A DNA stretch of 39,139 nt from Pseudocoprococcus catus (GCF_902381825.1 NZ_LR698973.1:311253-350391); one strand, 5' to 3'. Counted from the stretch's first letter, positions 7,820 to 16,592 are shown. Numbers and translations are program-made. Notes: a model not told the origin generated them from the sequence alone.

Positions 7820-8149
7820 ATGCAGCCAATATATTTATCAATCCAACAGGAAGAGACCGGTGCACAGATTCGGAAGCTGATGATGAAGAACGGCTACACC
7901 GTCAGAGATGTCCAGGGGGCTATGGGATTTGAGAATCCTCAGGCTGTTTACAAATGGATATCCGGCAAGTCTTTGCCGAGTCTCGACAATTTCCTTATAT
8001 TAAGCCGATTACTGCATGCCAGTATCGAAGATATCCTCGTCGTTGACGGGGATATTGTTATGTCAGCACTTTTTGAGACCATAGAGGACGCCGTCAGTGA
8101 ATCCGGTGAATTAGCATATGTTATTTCGCTGCTAAAAGGGTTTTACTGA
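7820..8149 (+). CDS. XRE-family helix-turn-helix regulator
   Basis: This 109-residue protein has a Cro/CI-type HTH at residues ~12-70: IRKLMMKNGYTVRDVQGAMG, then PQAVYKWISGKSLPSLDNFL, and LLHASIEDIL at its end. The C-terminal ~40 residues lack a recognised effector domain. The AGGAGGTATACAT ribosome binding site is strong. The last ~60 nt and the stop codon form one arm and part of the loop of a hairpin (8087-8156). Its target is unknown; it precedes the AIM24 and WYL genes and could be local. Confidence 0.85.
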   Translation: MQPIYLSIQQEETGAQIRKLMMKNGYTVRDVQGAMGFENPQAVYKWISGKSLPSLDNFLILSRLLHASIEDILVVDGDIVMSALFETIEDAVSESGELAYVISLLKGFY

Positions 8150-8156
8150 CGGCGTC
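8087..8156 (+). terminator. Hairpin overlapping the end of the XRE gene
   Basis: A perfect 12-bp inverted repeat pairs GACGCCGTCAGT (8087-8098) with ACTGACGGCGTC (8145-8156), with a 46-nt loop. The stop TGA of the regulator (8147-8149) lies inside the 3' arm. Only a short TTT follows, so termination would be weak. A TATAAT at 8164-8169 just after it may be the -10 element for the AIM24 gene. Confidence 0.45.
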
Positions 8157-8230
8157 TTTAGATTATAATAGAACCATAGAGCGGTCGTGAATGAAGAAAA
8201 GCAGTAGGCCGCAGTAAGGGGGATTTTTTT

Positions 8231-9067
8231 ATGCGAATTGAAAATTTACAGAATGACAACAGAAAATTTATCAAATCCATCGGCAATTTTCATGTGCTGG
8301 AGTATATGCAGGATGCCAGTGTATCACCGATGAATGCCATGAATGAATATTTTATGAGCAAGATGAATGTGAGAAGAAGACAGGTTGTCATTGATATTGA
8401 CAAGAATCATTCAGCCATTATCCAGGCAGGAGCAATGCAGTGGATGGGCGGTCATGTTGAGGCAACGTCCGGCGTCAAGGGAATCGGCGATTTGTTCGGA
8501 AAGGCCATCAAAGGGGCCGTGACAAAGGAAACAGCCGTGAAGCCTGAATATGTGGGAGAAGGCTGTCTGGTACTGGAACCGACGTATAAGTATATTATTC
8601 TGGTGGATATGGCAAAATGGGGTGCAACAGGCATGACCATAGAGGACGGCATGTTTCTTGCTTGTGATGCCAATGTGAAGAATAAAGTGGTTGCAAGAAA
8701 GAATATCTCATCCGCAGTTCTCGGCGGTGAAGACCTGTTTAATCTCAGTCTTCAGGGAGATGGTGTGGCTGCACTTGAGAGCAATGTGCCGGAGGAAGAG
8801 TTGATCGAAGTTGTTCTGGAAAACGATGAGCTGAAAATTGACGGCAATCTGGCAGTCTGCTGGTCATCGAATCTTGATTTTACAGTGGAGAGAACAACAA
8901 AGACGCTGGTTGGCTCGGCTGTCAGCGGCGAAGGCCTTGTGAATGTTTATAGAGGAACAGGCAGGGTCCTGATGTGTCCGGTTGCACCGACATCATCACT
9001 TTTTGAGGCAGCGAATACCATGAGTGCAAAGGCAGCAGCCAAGAACAGCAACACATTTGGCAAATAA
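8231..9067 (+). CDS. AIM24 family protein
   Basis: This 278-residue protein has the beta-rich AIM24 pattern. Visible pieces are NHSAIIQAGAMQWMGGHVEATSG, IEDGMFLACDANV, LSLQGDGVAALESNVPEEEL and FTVERTTKTL followed by GEGLVNVYRGTGRVLMCP. The fold resembles a double-stranded beta-helix. The family takes its name from a mitochondrial inner-membrane organising protein; bacterial members have no assigned function. A GTAAGGGGGATTTTTT site precedes ATG 8231. The WYL regulator follows within 70 nt and may control it. Confidence 0.85.
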   Translation: MRIENLQNDNRKFIKSIGNFHVLEYMQDASVSPMNAMNEYFMSKMNVRRRQVVIDIDKNHSAIIQAGAMQWMGGHVEATSGVKGIGDLFGKAIKGAVTKETAVKPEYVGEGCLVLEPTYKYIILVDMAKWGATGMTIEDGMFLACDANVKNKVVARKNISSAVLGGEDLFNLSLQGDGVAALESNVPEEELIEVVLENDELKIDGNLAVCWSSNLDFTVERTTKTLVGSAVSGEGLVNVYRGTGRVLMCPVAPTSSLFEAANTMSAKAAAKNSNTFGK

Positions 9068-9132
9068 GCAGACAGTGTGCGTTTGCAGGGCGGCGATTGC
9101 CTATGATCAGCAGAAGATGGGAGAAACTACAT

Positions 9133-10131
9133 ATGCCAAAGGGAACGAACCAGAAGTTCAAGTTATACAGACTTGCGCAGATTATGATGAAGAAAACGGA
9201 TGAAGAGCATTATATCACCATGCCGGAGATCAAGGAGGCCCTTGCAGAGTATGATATTACGGCAGACAGAAAGAGTCTTTATAATGACCTGAGGGATTTG
9301 GAGATACTGGGCATAGAGGTGGAAGGGGAACAGGATGGCAATCGTTATCGCTATCATGTGGTCAACAGACCTTTTGAATTGCCGGAACTTAAACTTCTGG
9401 TGGATGCCATTCAGTCTTCCAAGTTCATCACGGAGAAGAAATCTAACAGTCTGATCAAGAAGCTGGAAACAATGGTCAGTGAGTATGATGCCCAGAAATT
9501 GCAGCGTCAGGTCTATGTATCCGGTAGAATCAAGGCCATGAATGAGAGTATTTACTATACCGTGGATGCCATTCATAATGCGATTTCGGAGAACAAGAAG
9601 ATTCGGTTTCAGTATTTTCAGTGGAATGTGAAGAAGGAACCCCAACTGCGTCATGGCGGGGCCTGGTATCATATCAGTCCCTGGGGATTATCCTGGGATG
9701 ATGAGAACTATTATCTGGTGGGATTTGATTCTGAGGCAGGTCTGATCAAGCATTTCAGAGTTGACAAGATGCTGAGGATCGCGCTTTCCAATGAGACCCG
9801 GGAGGGCAGAGAACATTTTAAGAAACTGGATATGGCTGATTATGCCAGAAAAAGTTTCGGCATGTTCGGTGGTGAAGAGGAAACGGTGAAGCTACAGGTG
9901 AGCAATGGCCTGGCAGGTGTTATCATTGACCGCTTCGGCAAAGATGTTATGATGATTCCTGTGGATGAGGATCATTTCAACGTCAGTGTGGATGTCCATG
10001 TCAGCAGGCAGTTTCTGGGCTGGGTATTTTCACTGGGTGAAAGTGTCAGGATTTTGGGACCGGAAGCCGTGGTTGATCAGATGAAGGCTGAGACACAGCG
10101 CCTGATAGGACAGTATGATATAATCCAATAA
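9133..10131 (+). CDS. WYL-domain transcriptional regulator
   Basis: This 332-residue regulator has an N-terminal winged helix (about 8-70: LYRLAQIMMKKTDEEHYITM, then TADRKSLYNDLRDLE), a central WYL domain (about 140-225: NKKIRFQYFQWN, then YHISPWGLSWDDENYYLVGFD) and a C-terminal WCX-like region. The motif residues read W-G-L instead of W-Y-L. WYL domains are thought to sense nucleic-acid or nucleotide ligands and often regulate DNA-damage or defence genes. ATG 9133 has a GGGAG site 9 nt upstream; TTG 9097 has none. No terminator is evident after the stop. Confidence 0.85.
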   Translation: MPKGTNQKFKLYRLAQIMMKKTDEEHYITMPEIKEALAEYDITADRKSLYNDLRDLEILGIEVEGEQDGNRYRYHVVNRPFELPELKLLVDAIQSSKFITEKKSNSLIKKLETMVSEYDAQKLQRQVYVSGRIKAMNESIYYTVDAIHNAISENKKIRFQYFQWNVKKEPQLRHGGAWYHISPWGLSWDDENYYLVGFDSEAGLIKHFRVDKMLRIALSNETREGREHFKKLDMADYARKSFGMFGGEEETVKLQVSNGLAGVIIDRFGKDVMMIPVDEDHFNVSVDVHVSRQFLGWVFSLGESVRILGPEAVVDQMKAETQRLIGQYDIIQ

Positions 10132-10144
10132 TAAAGCAGCAAGC

Positions 10145-10187
10145 ACAGTTAAAAAAGTAATATTGTACAGTTAAAAAAGTAATATTG
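10145..10187 (+). repeat. Tandem 22-bp direct repeat upstream of the polyamine promoter
   Basis: Two adjacent copies of ACAGTTAAAAAAGTAATATT plus TG(T) lie at 10145-10166 and 10167-10187. They end 4 nt before the -35 of the speA promoter. The period of about two helical turns would place bound protein on the same DNA face. Confidence 0.85.
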
Positions 10188-10191
10188 CGTC

Positions 10192-10235
10192 TTGTCATTT
10201 GAAAATCTTCATGTTATACTATACACAACATGAAG
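10192..10235 (+). promoter_or_regulatory. Promoter of the polyamine leader/operon with palindromic operator over the -10
   Basis: A -35 TTGTCA (10192-10197) and a -10 TATACT (10215-10220) lie 17 nt apart. The -10 sits inside an interrupted palindrome, CTTCATGTT (10207-10215) and AACATGAAG (10227-10235). A protein bound there would cover the -10 and start site, so it is a probable repressor operator. Confidence 0.7.
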
Positions 10236-10575
10236 CGAAGATTGTTTTCATGCAAATATTTGCCCACCAATTATTTGGTTAAGCCCATACGGACAGGCGG
10301 GGCAGCTGCCGATTGCGGTGAGAGACCGCATTATTGATTTAGTTAAAAGCTAAATTTTATAAGTCTTTTGTCTGAGAAGAAGGCTCAGAATCAAACATCA
10401 CTTGTGAAATGGTCAATAAAACGTAGGATTAGCAAATATTTGCTGGTAGGAGTACCAACGATAGGCTCTGGGAATATTTTTCGTAGATATGAGAGTGAAT
10501 AGACAGGGTATAGCATATAGCACTAAGAATATGAATAAGACATGAAAGACAGGTGAGTTTTGCCTGTCTTTTTTT
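10227..10575 (+). ncRNA. Long structured leader or small RNA ending in a terminator before speA
   Basis: The ~350 nt between the promoter and the terminator contain no convincing ORF but many hairpins. These include ACCAA/TTGGT (10266-10280), GGCAGCTGCC (10301-10310), TGCGGT/ACCGCA (10314-10330), TTTAG/CTAAA (10338-10355), CTGAG/CTCAG (10372-10387) and TGGT/ACCA (10444-10457). The 12-nt palindrome GCAAATATTTGC occurs twice (10252-10263 and 10432-10443), so the copies could pair with each other. The sequence GACAGG occurs three times (about 10292, 10502 and 10548), and all three can pair with the terminator's 3' arm. I do not recognise a known riboswitch, T-box, RNase P, tmRNA or SRP signature. 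It may be an attenuator for the operon or an independent sRNA. Confidence 0.5.
10545..10575 (+). terminator. Intrinsic terminator/attenuator just upstream of speA
   Basis: AAAGACAGG (about 10545-10552) pairs with CCTGTCTTT, followed by a run of Ts ending at 10575. It lies after the ~350-nt leader and only 18 nt before the speA start, so readthrough must be controlled or partial for the operon to be expressed from the upstream promoter. Confidence 0.85.
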
Positions 10576-10593
10576 GTGTTATGGAGTGATGAA

Positions 10594-12051
10594 ATGAACA
10601 GAAACAAACAGATGCATGCGCCGGTGTATGAAGCATTGGAGCGCTTAAAGCGAAGAAGAGTAGTCCCTTTTGATGTGCCGGGACATAAAAGGGGAAGAGG
10701 AAATCCGGAATTGGTGGAACTTCTGGGAGAGAAATGTGTCAGCCTGGACGTCAATTCTATGAAGCCGTTGGATAATCTCTGTCATCCGGTATCAGTGATC
10801 AAGGAAGCAGAAGAACTTGCAGCAGAGGCTTTTCGTGCAGCCCATGCTTTTTTTATGGTTGGCGGAACAACATCTTCTGTGCAAAGCATGGTACTTTCCT
10901 GCTGCAAGGCCGGCGACAAAATTATTTTGCCCAGAAACGTGCATAAGAGTGTAATCAATGCTCTGGTGTTATGTGGTGCGATTCCGGTTTATGTGAATCC
11001 GGAAGTGGATAATAAGTTGGGAATATCCCTTGGGATGCAGGTTGCTGAAGTGGAGAAAGCAATCAAAGAGAATCCGGAAGCTGTCGCAGTACTGGTGAAC
11101 AATCCGACTTATTATGGGATTTGCTCGGATTTGCGTACAATTGTTCAAGTGGCTCATGCACATAAGATGCTTGTATTGGTGGATGAGGCCCACGGTACGC
11201 ATTTATATTTTGGAGAGAATCTGCCGGTCTGTGCCATGGACGCCGGAGCGGATATGGCATCTGTTTCCATGCATAAATCCGGCGGCAGCCTGACGCAGAG
11301 CTCTTTGCTGCTGACAGGAAAGAATGTTAATTGGGAGTATGTCAGTCAGATTATCAATCTGACTCAGACCACCAGTGCTTCCTATTTGCTGATTTCAAGC
11401 CTTGATATTTCCAGGAGAAATCTGGCTCTCCGGGGAAAGGAATCTTTTGAGAAAGTAAGCCGTATGGCAGAATATGCCAGAGAAGAGATTAATTCCATCG
11501 GTGGATTTTATGCCTATGGCAAGGATATGATTAATGGCGGCAGCATTTATGATTTTGATGTGACGAAGCTGTCAGTGTATACAAGAGATATTGGACTGGC
11601 CGGTATTGAAGTCTATGATCTTTTGCGGGATGAATATGATATCCAGATTGAACTGGGTGACATTGCCAATATTCTGGCGTATATCTCGATTGGTGACAGA
11701 ATACAGGACATTGAGCGGCTGGTGGGGGCTTTGGCGGACATCAAGCGCCTTTATGCGAAGAATCCGGAGCAGATGCCAAATGCGGAGTATATCAAGCCGA
11801 CAGTTTGCGTATCACCGCAAACCGCTTTTTACGGCGAGAAGAAATCCGTGCCGATTCGTGAGACAGAAGGAATGATCTGCAGTGAGTTTGTTATGTGCTA
11901 TCCGCCGGGAATTCCGATTCTGGCGCCGGGGGAAATGATTACCCGGGAGATTATTGATTATATTATCTATGCAAAAGAAAAAGGCTGTTCCATGCAGGGC
12001 ATGCAGGATCCGGCAGTGGAATCACTGTTTGTACTGACAGGAAAATATTGA
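10594..12051 (+). CDS. speA: Arginine decarboxylase, aminotransferase-fold (Orn/Lys/Arg decarboxylase class)
   Basis: This 485-residue PLP enzyme has the length and motifs of the B. subtilis SpeA type: VPFDVPGHKRGRGN at the start, the MVGGTTSSVQSMV loop, VLVDEAHGTH, and SVSMHKSGGSLTQSS, in which K228 is the PLP lysine. It decarboxylates an amino acid to a diamine. Arginine to agmatine is inferred from aguA and aguB in the same operon, since lysine and ornithine enzymes of this fold look alike. ATG 10594 is preferred because GGAG lies 7 nt upstream; GTG 10576 lies on the terminator's T-run. It is the first gene of a six-gene operon. Confidence 0.88.
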   Translation: MNRNKQMHAPVYEALERLKRRRVVPFDVPGHKRGRGNPELVELLGEKCVSLDVNSMKPLDNLCHPVSVIKEAEELAAEAFRAAHAFFMVGGTTSSVQSMVLSCCKAGDKIILPRNVHKSVINALVLCGAIPVYVNPEVDNKLGISLGMQVAEVEKAIKENPEAVAVLVNNPTYYGICSDLRTIVQVAHAHKMLVLVDEAHGTHLYFGENLPVCAMDAGADMASVSMHKSGGSLTQSSLLLTGKNVNWEYVSQIINLTQTTSASYLLISSLDISRRNLALRGKESFEKVSRMAEYAREEINSIGGFYAYGKDMINGGSIYDFDVTKLSVYTRDIGLAGIEVYDLLRDEYDIQIELGDIANILAYISIGDRIQDIERLVGALADIKRLYAKNPEQMPNAEYIKPTVCVSPQTAFYGEKKSVPIRETEGMICSEFVMCYPPGIPILAPGEMITREIIDYIIYAKEKGCSMQGMQDPAVESLFVLTGKY

Positions 12052-12068
12052 TAGAAGGAGGGAGAGCA

Positions 12069-12932
12069 ATGGAACTGTGGTTTTCTGATTATCACACAGA
12101 GAAAGTCAAGGTTTCCGTCAAGGTTCAAAAACAATTATTTGGACTTCAGACAGAATTTCAGAGAATCGATGTGTTTGATTCGGATGAATTCGGTCGGTTT
12201 TTAAGTGCTGACGGCAGCATTGTATTCTCTGAAAAGGATGAGTTTATTTATGATGAAATGATTGTGCACGTGCCAATGGCGGTACATCCGCATGTAAAAA
12301 ATGTTCTGGTGATCGGCGGCGGAGACGGCGGCGTGGCCAGGGAATTGGGCTACTATGAAGAAATCGAGAAAATCGATGTGGTGGAACCGGATCGGGTTTT
12401 TGTGGAAGTCTGCAAAGAATTTTTCCCGGATAATGCCTGTGGCCTGGGGGATAAGAGAGTCAGCATTTATTATGAAGACGGGTTGAAGTTCCTGCGTTTA
12501 AGACAGAATGAATACGATTTGATTATCAATGATGCCATTGATCCGCTGGGACATAATGCCGGTCTTTTTACAAAAGAGTTTTACGGCAACTGCTATAGAG
12601 CACTGAAAGAAGACGGTATCATGGTGTATCAGCATGGAAGTCCTTTTTATGATGAAGATGAGGAATCCTGCAGGGTGATGCACAGAAAGGCCAGTCACAG
12701 TTTTCCAATCAGCAGGGTATATCAGGCACACATTCCGACTTGTTCTTCGGGATACTGGCTTTTTGGTTTTGCTTCCAAGAAATATCATCCACTGGAACAT
12801 CTGGATGCTAAAAGATGGAAGGAACGTCACATTAAAACCTGGTATTATACAACCAATCTGCACAAAGGCGCGTTTATGTTGCCGAGATATGTAGAAGACA
12901 TGCTGGAGGAAGAGGAAGATCGTAAGAAATAG
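12069..12932 (+). CDS. speE: Spermidine synthase-like aminopropyltransferase, divergent active site
   Basis: This 287-residue protein has the SpeE fold: an N-terminal beta domain (QRIDVFDSDEFGRFLSADG), the nucleotide site VLVIGGGDGGVAREL, VEPD, the catalytic Asp in NDAIDPLG, and QHGSP. Classical enzymes move an aminopropyl group from decarboxylated SAM to putrescine. Several usually conserved positions differ: the substrate-loop YHEM/YQEM reads YDEM, DSTDP reads DAIDP, and GPA reads GHN. No speD is in the window. ATG 12069 has an AGGAGGGAG site and follows speA by 17 nt. It may use a different acceptor, or serve alongside the carboxyspermidine route. Confidence 0.8.
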   Translation: MELWFSDYHTEKVKVSVKVQKQLFGLQTEFQRIDVFDSDEFGRFLSADGSIVFSEKDEFIYDEMIVHVPMAVHPHVKNVLVIGGGDGGVARELGYYEEIEKIDVVEPDRVFVEVCKEFFPDNACGLGDKRVSIYYEDGLKFLRLRQNEYDLIINDAIDPLGHNAGLFTKEFYGNCYRALKEDGIMVYQHGSPFYDEDEESCRVMHRKASHSFPISRVYQAHIPTCSSGYWLFGFASKKYHPLEHLDAKRWKERHIKTWYYTTNLHKGAFMLPRYVEDMLEEEEDRKK

Positions 12933-13006
12933 AGCTTTCTGAAGAGCAGATAACAAATACATTATAAATGTATGATGAAATAAAGGAAAAGCAGAGGAGA
13001 TTAAAA

Positions 13007-14266
13007 ATGGGAAGATTATTAATTATTGGATGCGGCGGTGTTGCCGGTGTGGCTATTCACAAATGCTGTCAGAACAGCAAAACATTTTCAGAAATCTGTA
13101 TTGCCAGCAGAACAAAGTCAAAATGTGATGATTTGAAGGAAAAGCTGGAGAAAACGACAGAGACGAAGATTACAACGGCCCAGGTGGATGCAGACAATGT
13201 AGATGAACTGATCGCACTGATTAAAGATTATCAGCCGGATGCGGTTTTGAATGTGGCATTGCCGTATCAGGATCTGACAATCATGGATGCTTGTCTGGCA
13301 TGCAAGGTGGATTATATTGACACAGCCAATTATGAACCGGAAGATACGGATGATCCACAGTGGCGTACAATTTATGAAAAACGATGCAAAGACGAAGGCT
13401 TTACGGCATATTTTGATTATTCCTGGCAGTGGGCTTATCAGGACAGATTTAAAGAAGCCGGTATTACAGCACTTCTGGGCAGTGGTTTTGACCCTGGGGT
13501 TACAAGCGTCTTCACAGCCTATGCGCTGAAGCATTATTTTGATGAAATTGATACCATTGATATTCTGGATTGTAATGGCGGTGATCATGGTTATCCTTTT
13601 GCAACGAATTTCAATCCGGAGATTAATCTGCGTGAAGTATCTGCCAATGGTTCCTATTGGGAAAATGGTCATTGGGTTGAGACAGAGCCTATGGAGATTA
13701 AACGTGAATATGACTTCCCTCAGGTTGGACAGAAAGATATGTACCTGCTTCATCATGAGGAAATCGAATCACTGGCCAAAAATGTACCCGGTGTAAAAAG
13801 AATTCGTTTCTTTATGACTTTTGGACAGAGTTATCTGACTCATATGAAGTGTCTGGAGAATGTGGGAATGCTTTCTACATCACCAATTATGTATGAAGGC
13901 AGAGAAATTGTTCCGATTCAGTTTTTGAAAGCACTGCTTCCGGATCCGGCTTCTTTGGGACCTCGCACGGTTGGAAAGACCAATATCGGCTGTATTTTCA
14001 CAGGAAAGAAGGATGGCAAAGAAAAGACTATTTACATCTACAATGTATGTGATCATCAGGAATGTTACAAAGAAGTGGGCTCTCAGGCGATTTCTTATAC
14101 AACAGGTGTGCCGGCTATGATTGGTGCAGCATTGGTGCTGGATAAAGTATGGGATAAAGATGGTGTCTTCAATATTGAAGAATTTGACCCGGATCCGTTT
14201 ATGGATATGCTCAACCAGTATGGTCTGCCATGGGTTGTGGATGAAAATCCACAGACAGTAGAATGA
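13007..14266 (+). CDS. Carboxynorspermidine/carboxyspermidine dehydrogenase (saccharopine dehydrogenase family)
   Basis: This 419-residue oxidoreductase starts with a Rossmann motif (LLIIGCGGVAGVAIHKC) and carries the saccharopine-dehydrogenase family body: NVALPYQDLTIMDACL, DTANYEPED, GSGFDPGVTSVF and DCNGGDHGYPFATNFNPE. In polyamine pathways this enzyme condenses aspartate beta-semialdehyde with a diamine and reduces the imine with NADPH. With putrescine the product is carboxyspermidine; with agmatine it would be carboxyaminopropylagmatine. ATG 13007 has an AGAGGAG site, while ATG 12968 has none. The stop overlaps the nspC start by 4 nt (ATGA), so the two are translationally coupled. Confidence 0.9.
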   Translation: MGRLLIIGCGGVAGVAIHKCCQNSKTFSEICIASRTKSKCDDLKEKLEKTTETKITTAQVDADNVDELIALIKDYQPDAVLNVALPYQDLTIMDACLACKVDYIDTANYEPEDTDDPQWRTIYEKRCKDEGFTAYFDYSWQWAYQDRFKEAGITALLGSGFDPGVTSVFTAYALKHYFDEIDTIDILDCNGGDHGYPFATNFNPEINLREVSANGSYWENGHWVETEPMEIKREYDFPQVGQKDMYLLHHEEIESLAKNVPGVKRIRFFMTFGQSYLTHMKCLENVGMLSTSPIMYEGREIVPIQFLKALLPDPASLGPRTVGKTNIGCIFTGKKDGKEKTIYIYNVCDHQECYKEVGSQAISYTTGVPAMIGAALVLDKVWDKDGVFNIEEFDPDPFMDMLNQYGLPWVVDENPQTVE

Positions 14267-15387
14267 TGTTTGAGGGACTGCCGACACCCTGTTATGTGGT
14301 GGATGAAGGCAGAATCCGACACAATCTTGAAATCCTGCAGCAGTTAGAAAAGGATACAGGCTGTCATGTTCTGCTGGCACAGAAAGCATTTTCCATGTAC
14401 AGCCTTTATCCGATGATCGGGCGGTACATCAGCGGAACAACTGCCAGCGGCCTGTACGAAGCCAGACTGGGATATGAAGAGATGGGAAAAGAAAATCATG
14501 TTTTTGCACCGGCTTATAAAGAAGCGGATATGCAGGAACTGGTGACGATCTGCGACCATATTATTTTTAATTCCTTTGCACAGTATGAAAAATATAAAGA
14601 CATCTGTCAGGCAAAGGGAGTCAGTGTCGGCATCCGTGTGAATCCCCAGTGCTCGACACAGGAAGGTCATGATATTTATGACCCATGCGGTTATGCATCG
14701 AGACTTGGAGTCACAAAAGCACAGTTTCCGGAAGTTCTCCCGGAGGGGATTGAAGGGTTACATTTCCATACATTGTGTGAACAAAATGCGGATGATCTTG
14801 TGACAACCTTTCAGGCGTTTGAAGAAAAATTCGGAAAATATCTTCACTGTATAAAGTGGCTGAATCTTGGCGGCGGTCATCATATTACAAGGAAAGATTA
14901 TCAGTATGAAACACTGGTGAAACTGATTCGCTATATCCGAGATACCTATCATATGACAGTTTATCTGGAGCCAGGAGAAGCAGTGGCATTGAATGCCGGT
15001 TATATGGTGACAGAGGTGATGGATATTGTTCATAATGATATGGATATATTGATTTTGGATGTTTCAGCAGCCTGTCATATGCCGGATGTTCTGGAAATGC
15101 CATATCGTCCGCCACTGTCCGGTGGATACGAGGCAAATCAGAAACCGTATACCTATCGGCTTTCTTCTATGACTTGCCTGGCGGGAGATGTGATTGGTGA
15201 TTATAGTTTTGAAAAGCCGGTTCAGATTGGCGACCGTTTGGTGTTTGAAGATATGGCGATTTATTCCATGGTCAAGAATAACACCTTTAACGGTATGCCT
15301 CTTCCGGGCATTGCTTTGCTTCGTGAAAATGGAAACACAGAAATGGTAAGAAAATTCGGCTATCAGGATTTCAAAATGCGTTTATAG
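14263..15387 (+). CDS. nspC: Carboxynorspermidine/carboxyspermidine decarboxylase
   Basis: This 374-residue alanine-racemase-fold PLP enzyme has the opening LPTPCYVVDEGRIRHN, the PLP lysine K41 in LLAQKAFSM, LGGGHHI, EPGEAVALNAGY and TCLAGDVIGD near the C-terminus. It removes the carboxyl group from carboxyspermidine (or its norspermidine or agmatine analogue) to complete the aminopropyl transfer begun by the preceding dehydrogenase. The ATG overlaps the dehydrogenase stop as ATGA; a second ATG follows at once, so either codon may be used. Confidence 0.92.
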   Translation: MMFEGLPTPCYVVDEGRIRHNLEILQQLEKDTGCHVLLAQKAFSMYSLYPMIGRYISGTTASGLYEARLGYEEMGKENHVFAPAYKEADMQELVTICDHIIFNSFAQYEKYKDICQAKGVSVGIRVNPQCSTQEGHDIYDPCGYASRLGVTKAQFPEVLPEGIEGLHFHTLCEQNADDLVTTFQAFEEKFGKYLHCIKWLNLGGGHHITRKDYQYETLVKLIRYIRDTYHMTVYLEPGEAVALNAGYMVTEVMDIVHNDMDILILDVSAACHMPDVLEMPYRPPLSGGYEANQKPYTYRLSSMTCLAGDVIGDYSFEKPVQIGDRLVFEDMAIYSMVKNNTFNGMPLPGIALLRENGNTEMVRKFGYQDFKMRL

Positions 15388-15425
15388 ATAAAATATTATA
15401 TAGTTCGTATATTAGGAATAAGAAA

Positions 15426-16592
15426 ATGAAGAGTATCAAAACAATTCCGTCAGCAGATGGCTATCATATGCCGGCAGAATATGCCTGTCACAAGGGATGT
15501 ATCCTGATATGGCCGCAGCGTCCGGGTTCCTGGAAAAAGAATCCTGAAGCGGCAGAAAGGGCTTTTTGCGCTGTGATGCAGGCAATTGCTGAAAGTGAGG
15601 CTGTGTATCTGGCGTGCGGGAAAGCGGCGCTTCCCAGGGCAAAGGCCTTTGCTGATGCGCATAACAGACAATTTCAGAGGGAAATTTCAGAAAAGAAGCA
15701 TTTCCCGGTAGTTGTATTTGAGGTGGAAACAGATGATGCCTGGGCAAGAGACATAGGGCCTACTTTTGTTGTTAAAAATGACACAGTGCGTGGCATCAGC
15801 TGGACATTTAATGCCTGGGGCGGTGAGGAAGACGGCTTGTATGCCTCATGGCAGAAAGATGATGCTTTTGCGGAAGCATTTGCAAAAAGAGAAGGCTATG
15901 TCTGTTATGATGCCTCTCCCTTTGTACTGGAAGGCGGATCTATTCACAGTGACGGTGAAGGAACAGTGATGGTGACTGAGTCATGCCTGCTGAGTCGGGG
16001 AAGAAATCCTCAGCTTTCAAAAGCGGAGATAGAGGAAAAGCTGCGGCAGTTTCTGGGGGCTGAAAAGGTTCTCTGGCTGCCAAGAGGCATTTATAATGAT
16101 GAAACAAATGAACATGTGGACAATGTCTGTGCTTTTATCAGACCGGGAGAAGTGGTTCTGGCCTGGACAGATCGTGAAGATGATCCGCAGTATCCGCTTT
16201 CGCTGGCATGTCTTCGCTATCTGGAATCCCAGACAGATGCCAGAGGAAGAAGGATTAAAGTGCATAAGCTTCCGATACCGGATGTGCCGGTGTGTGTGAC
16301 AAAAGAGGATTTGGAAGGTTATGCTTTTGAAGATGGTGAAGATACGAGAGAGGAAGGAGAACGTCTGGCGGCTTCCTATGTGAATTTCTACTTTTCAAAC
16401 GGTGCAGTGGTAATGCCGGCTTTTGGCGGAGAAAATATCAAAAGTGATCAGAGAGCAGCAGAAATCATGGAAAAACTTTGCCCGGAACGGAAAGTGATTA
16501 CTGTTGATGCCAGGGATATTTTGACAGGCGGAGGCAATATTCATTGTATTACACAGCAAATTCCATTTGGAAAAGCAGAACAGGGAGAATAA
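15426..16592 (+). CDS. aguA: Agmatine deiminase
   Basis: This 388-residue guanidine-group-modifying enzyme has the agmatine deiminase signatures MPAEYACHKGCILIWPQRPGSW, DDAWARDIGPTF, NAWGG, LEGGSIHSDGEGT, NEHVDNVC and, near the end, GGGNIHCIT with the catalytic C374. It hydrolyses agmatine to N-carbamoylputrescine and ammonia. The substrate comes from SpeA upstream and the product goes to AguB, which starts 6 nt downstream. The length is near the family norm. Confidence 0.95.
   Translation: MKSIKTIPSADGYHMPAEYACHKGCILIWPQRPGSWKKNPEAAERAFCAVMQAIAESEAVYLACGKAALPRAKAFADAHNRQFQREISEKKHFPVVVFEVETDDAWARDIGPTFVVKNDTVRGISWTFNAWGGEEDGLYASWQKDDAFAEAFAKREGYVCYDASPFVLEGGSIHSDGEGTVMVTESCLLSRGRNPQLSKAEIEEKLRQFLGAEKVLWLPRGIYNDETNEHVDNVCAFIRPGEVVLAWTDREDDPQYPLSLACLRYLESQTDARGRRIKVHKLPIPDVPVCVTKEDLEGYAFEDGEDTREEGERLAASYVNFYFSNGAVVMPAFGGENIKSDQRAAEIMEKLCPERKVITVDARDILTGGGNIHCITQQIPFGKAEQGE

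Noticed and set aside
10145..10187. CRISPR array
   Set aside because: Only two directly abutting repeats without spacers.
10227..10575. Known riboswitch or housekeeping RNA (T-box, lysine, cobalamin, RNase P, tmRNA, SRP)
   Set aside because: None of their hallmark conserved strings is visible in the leader.
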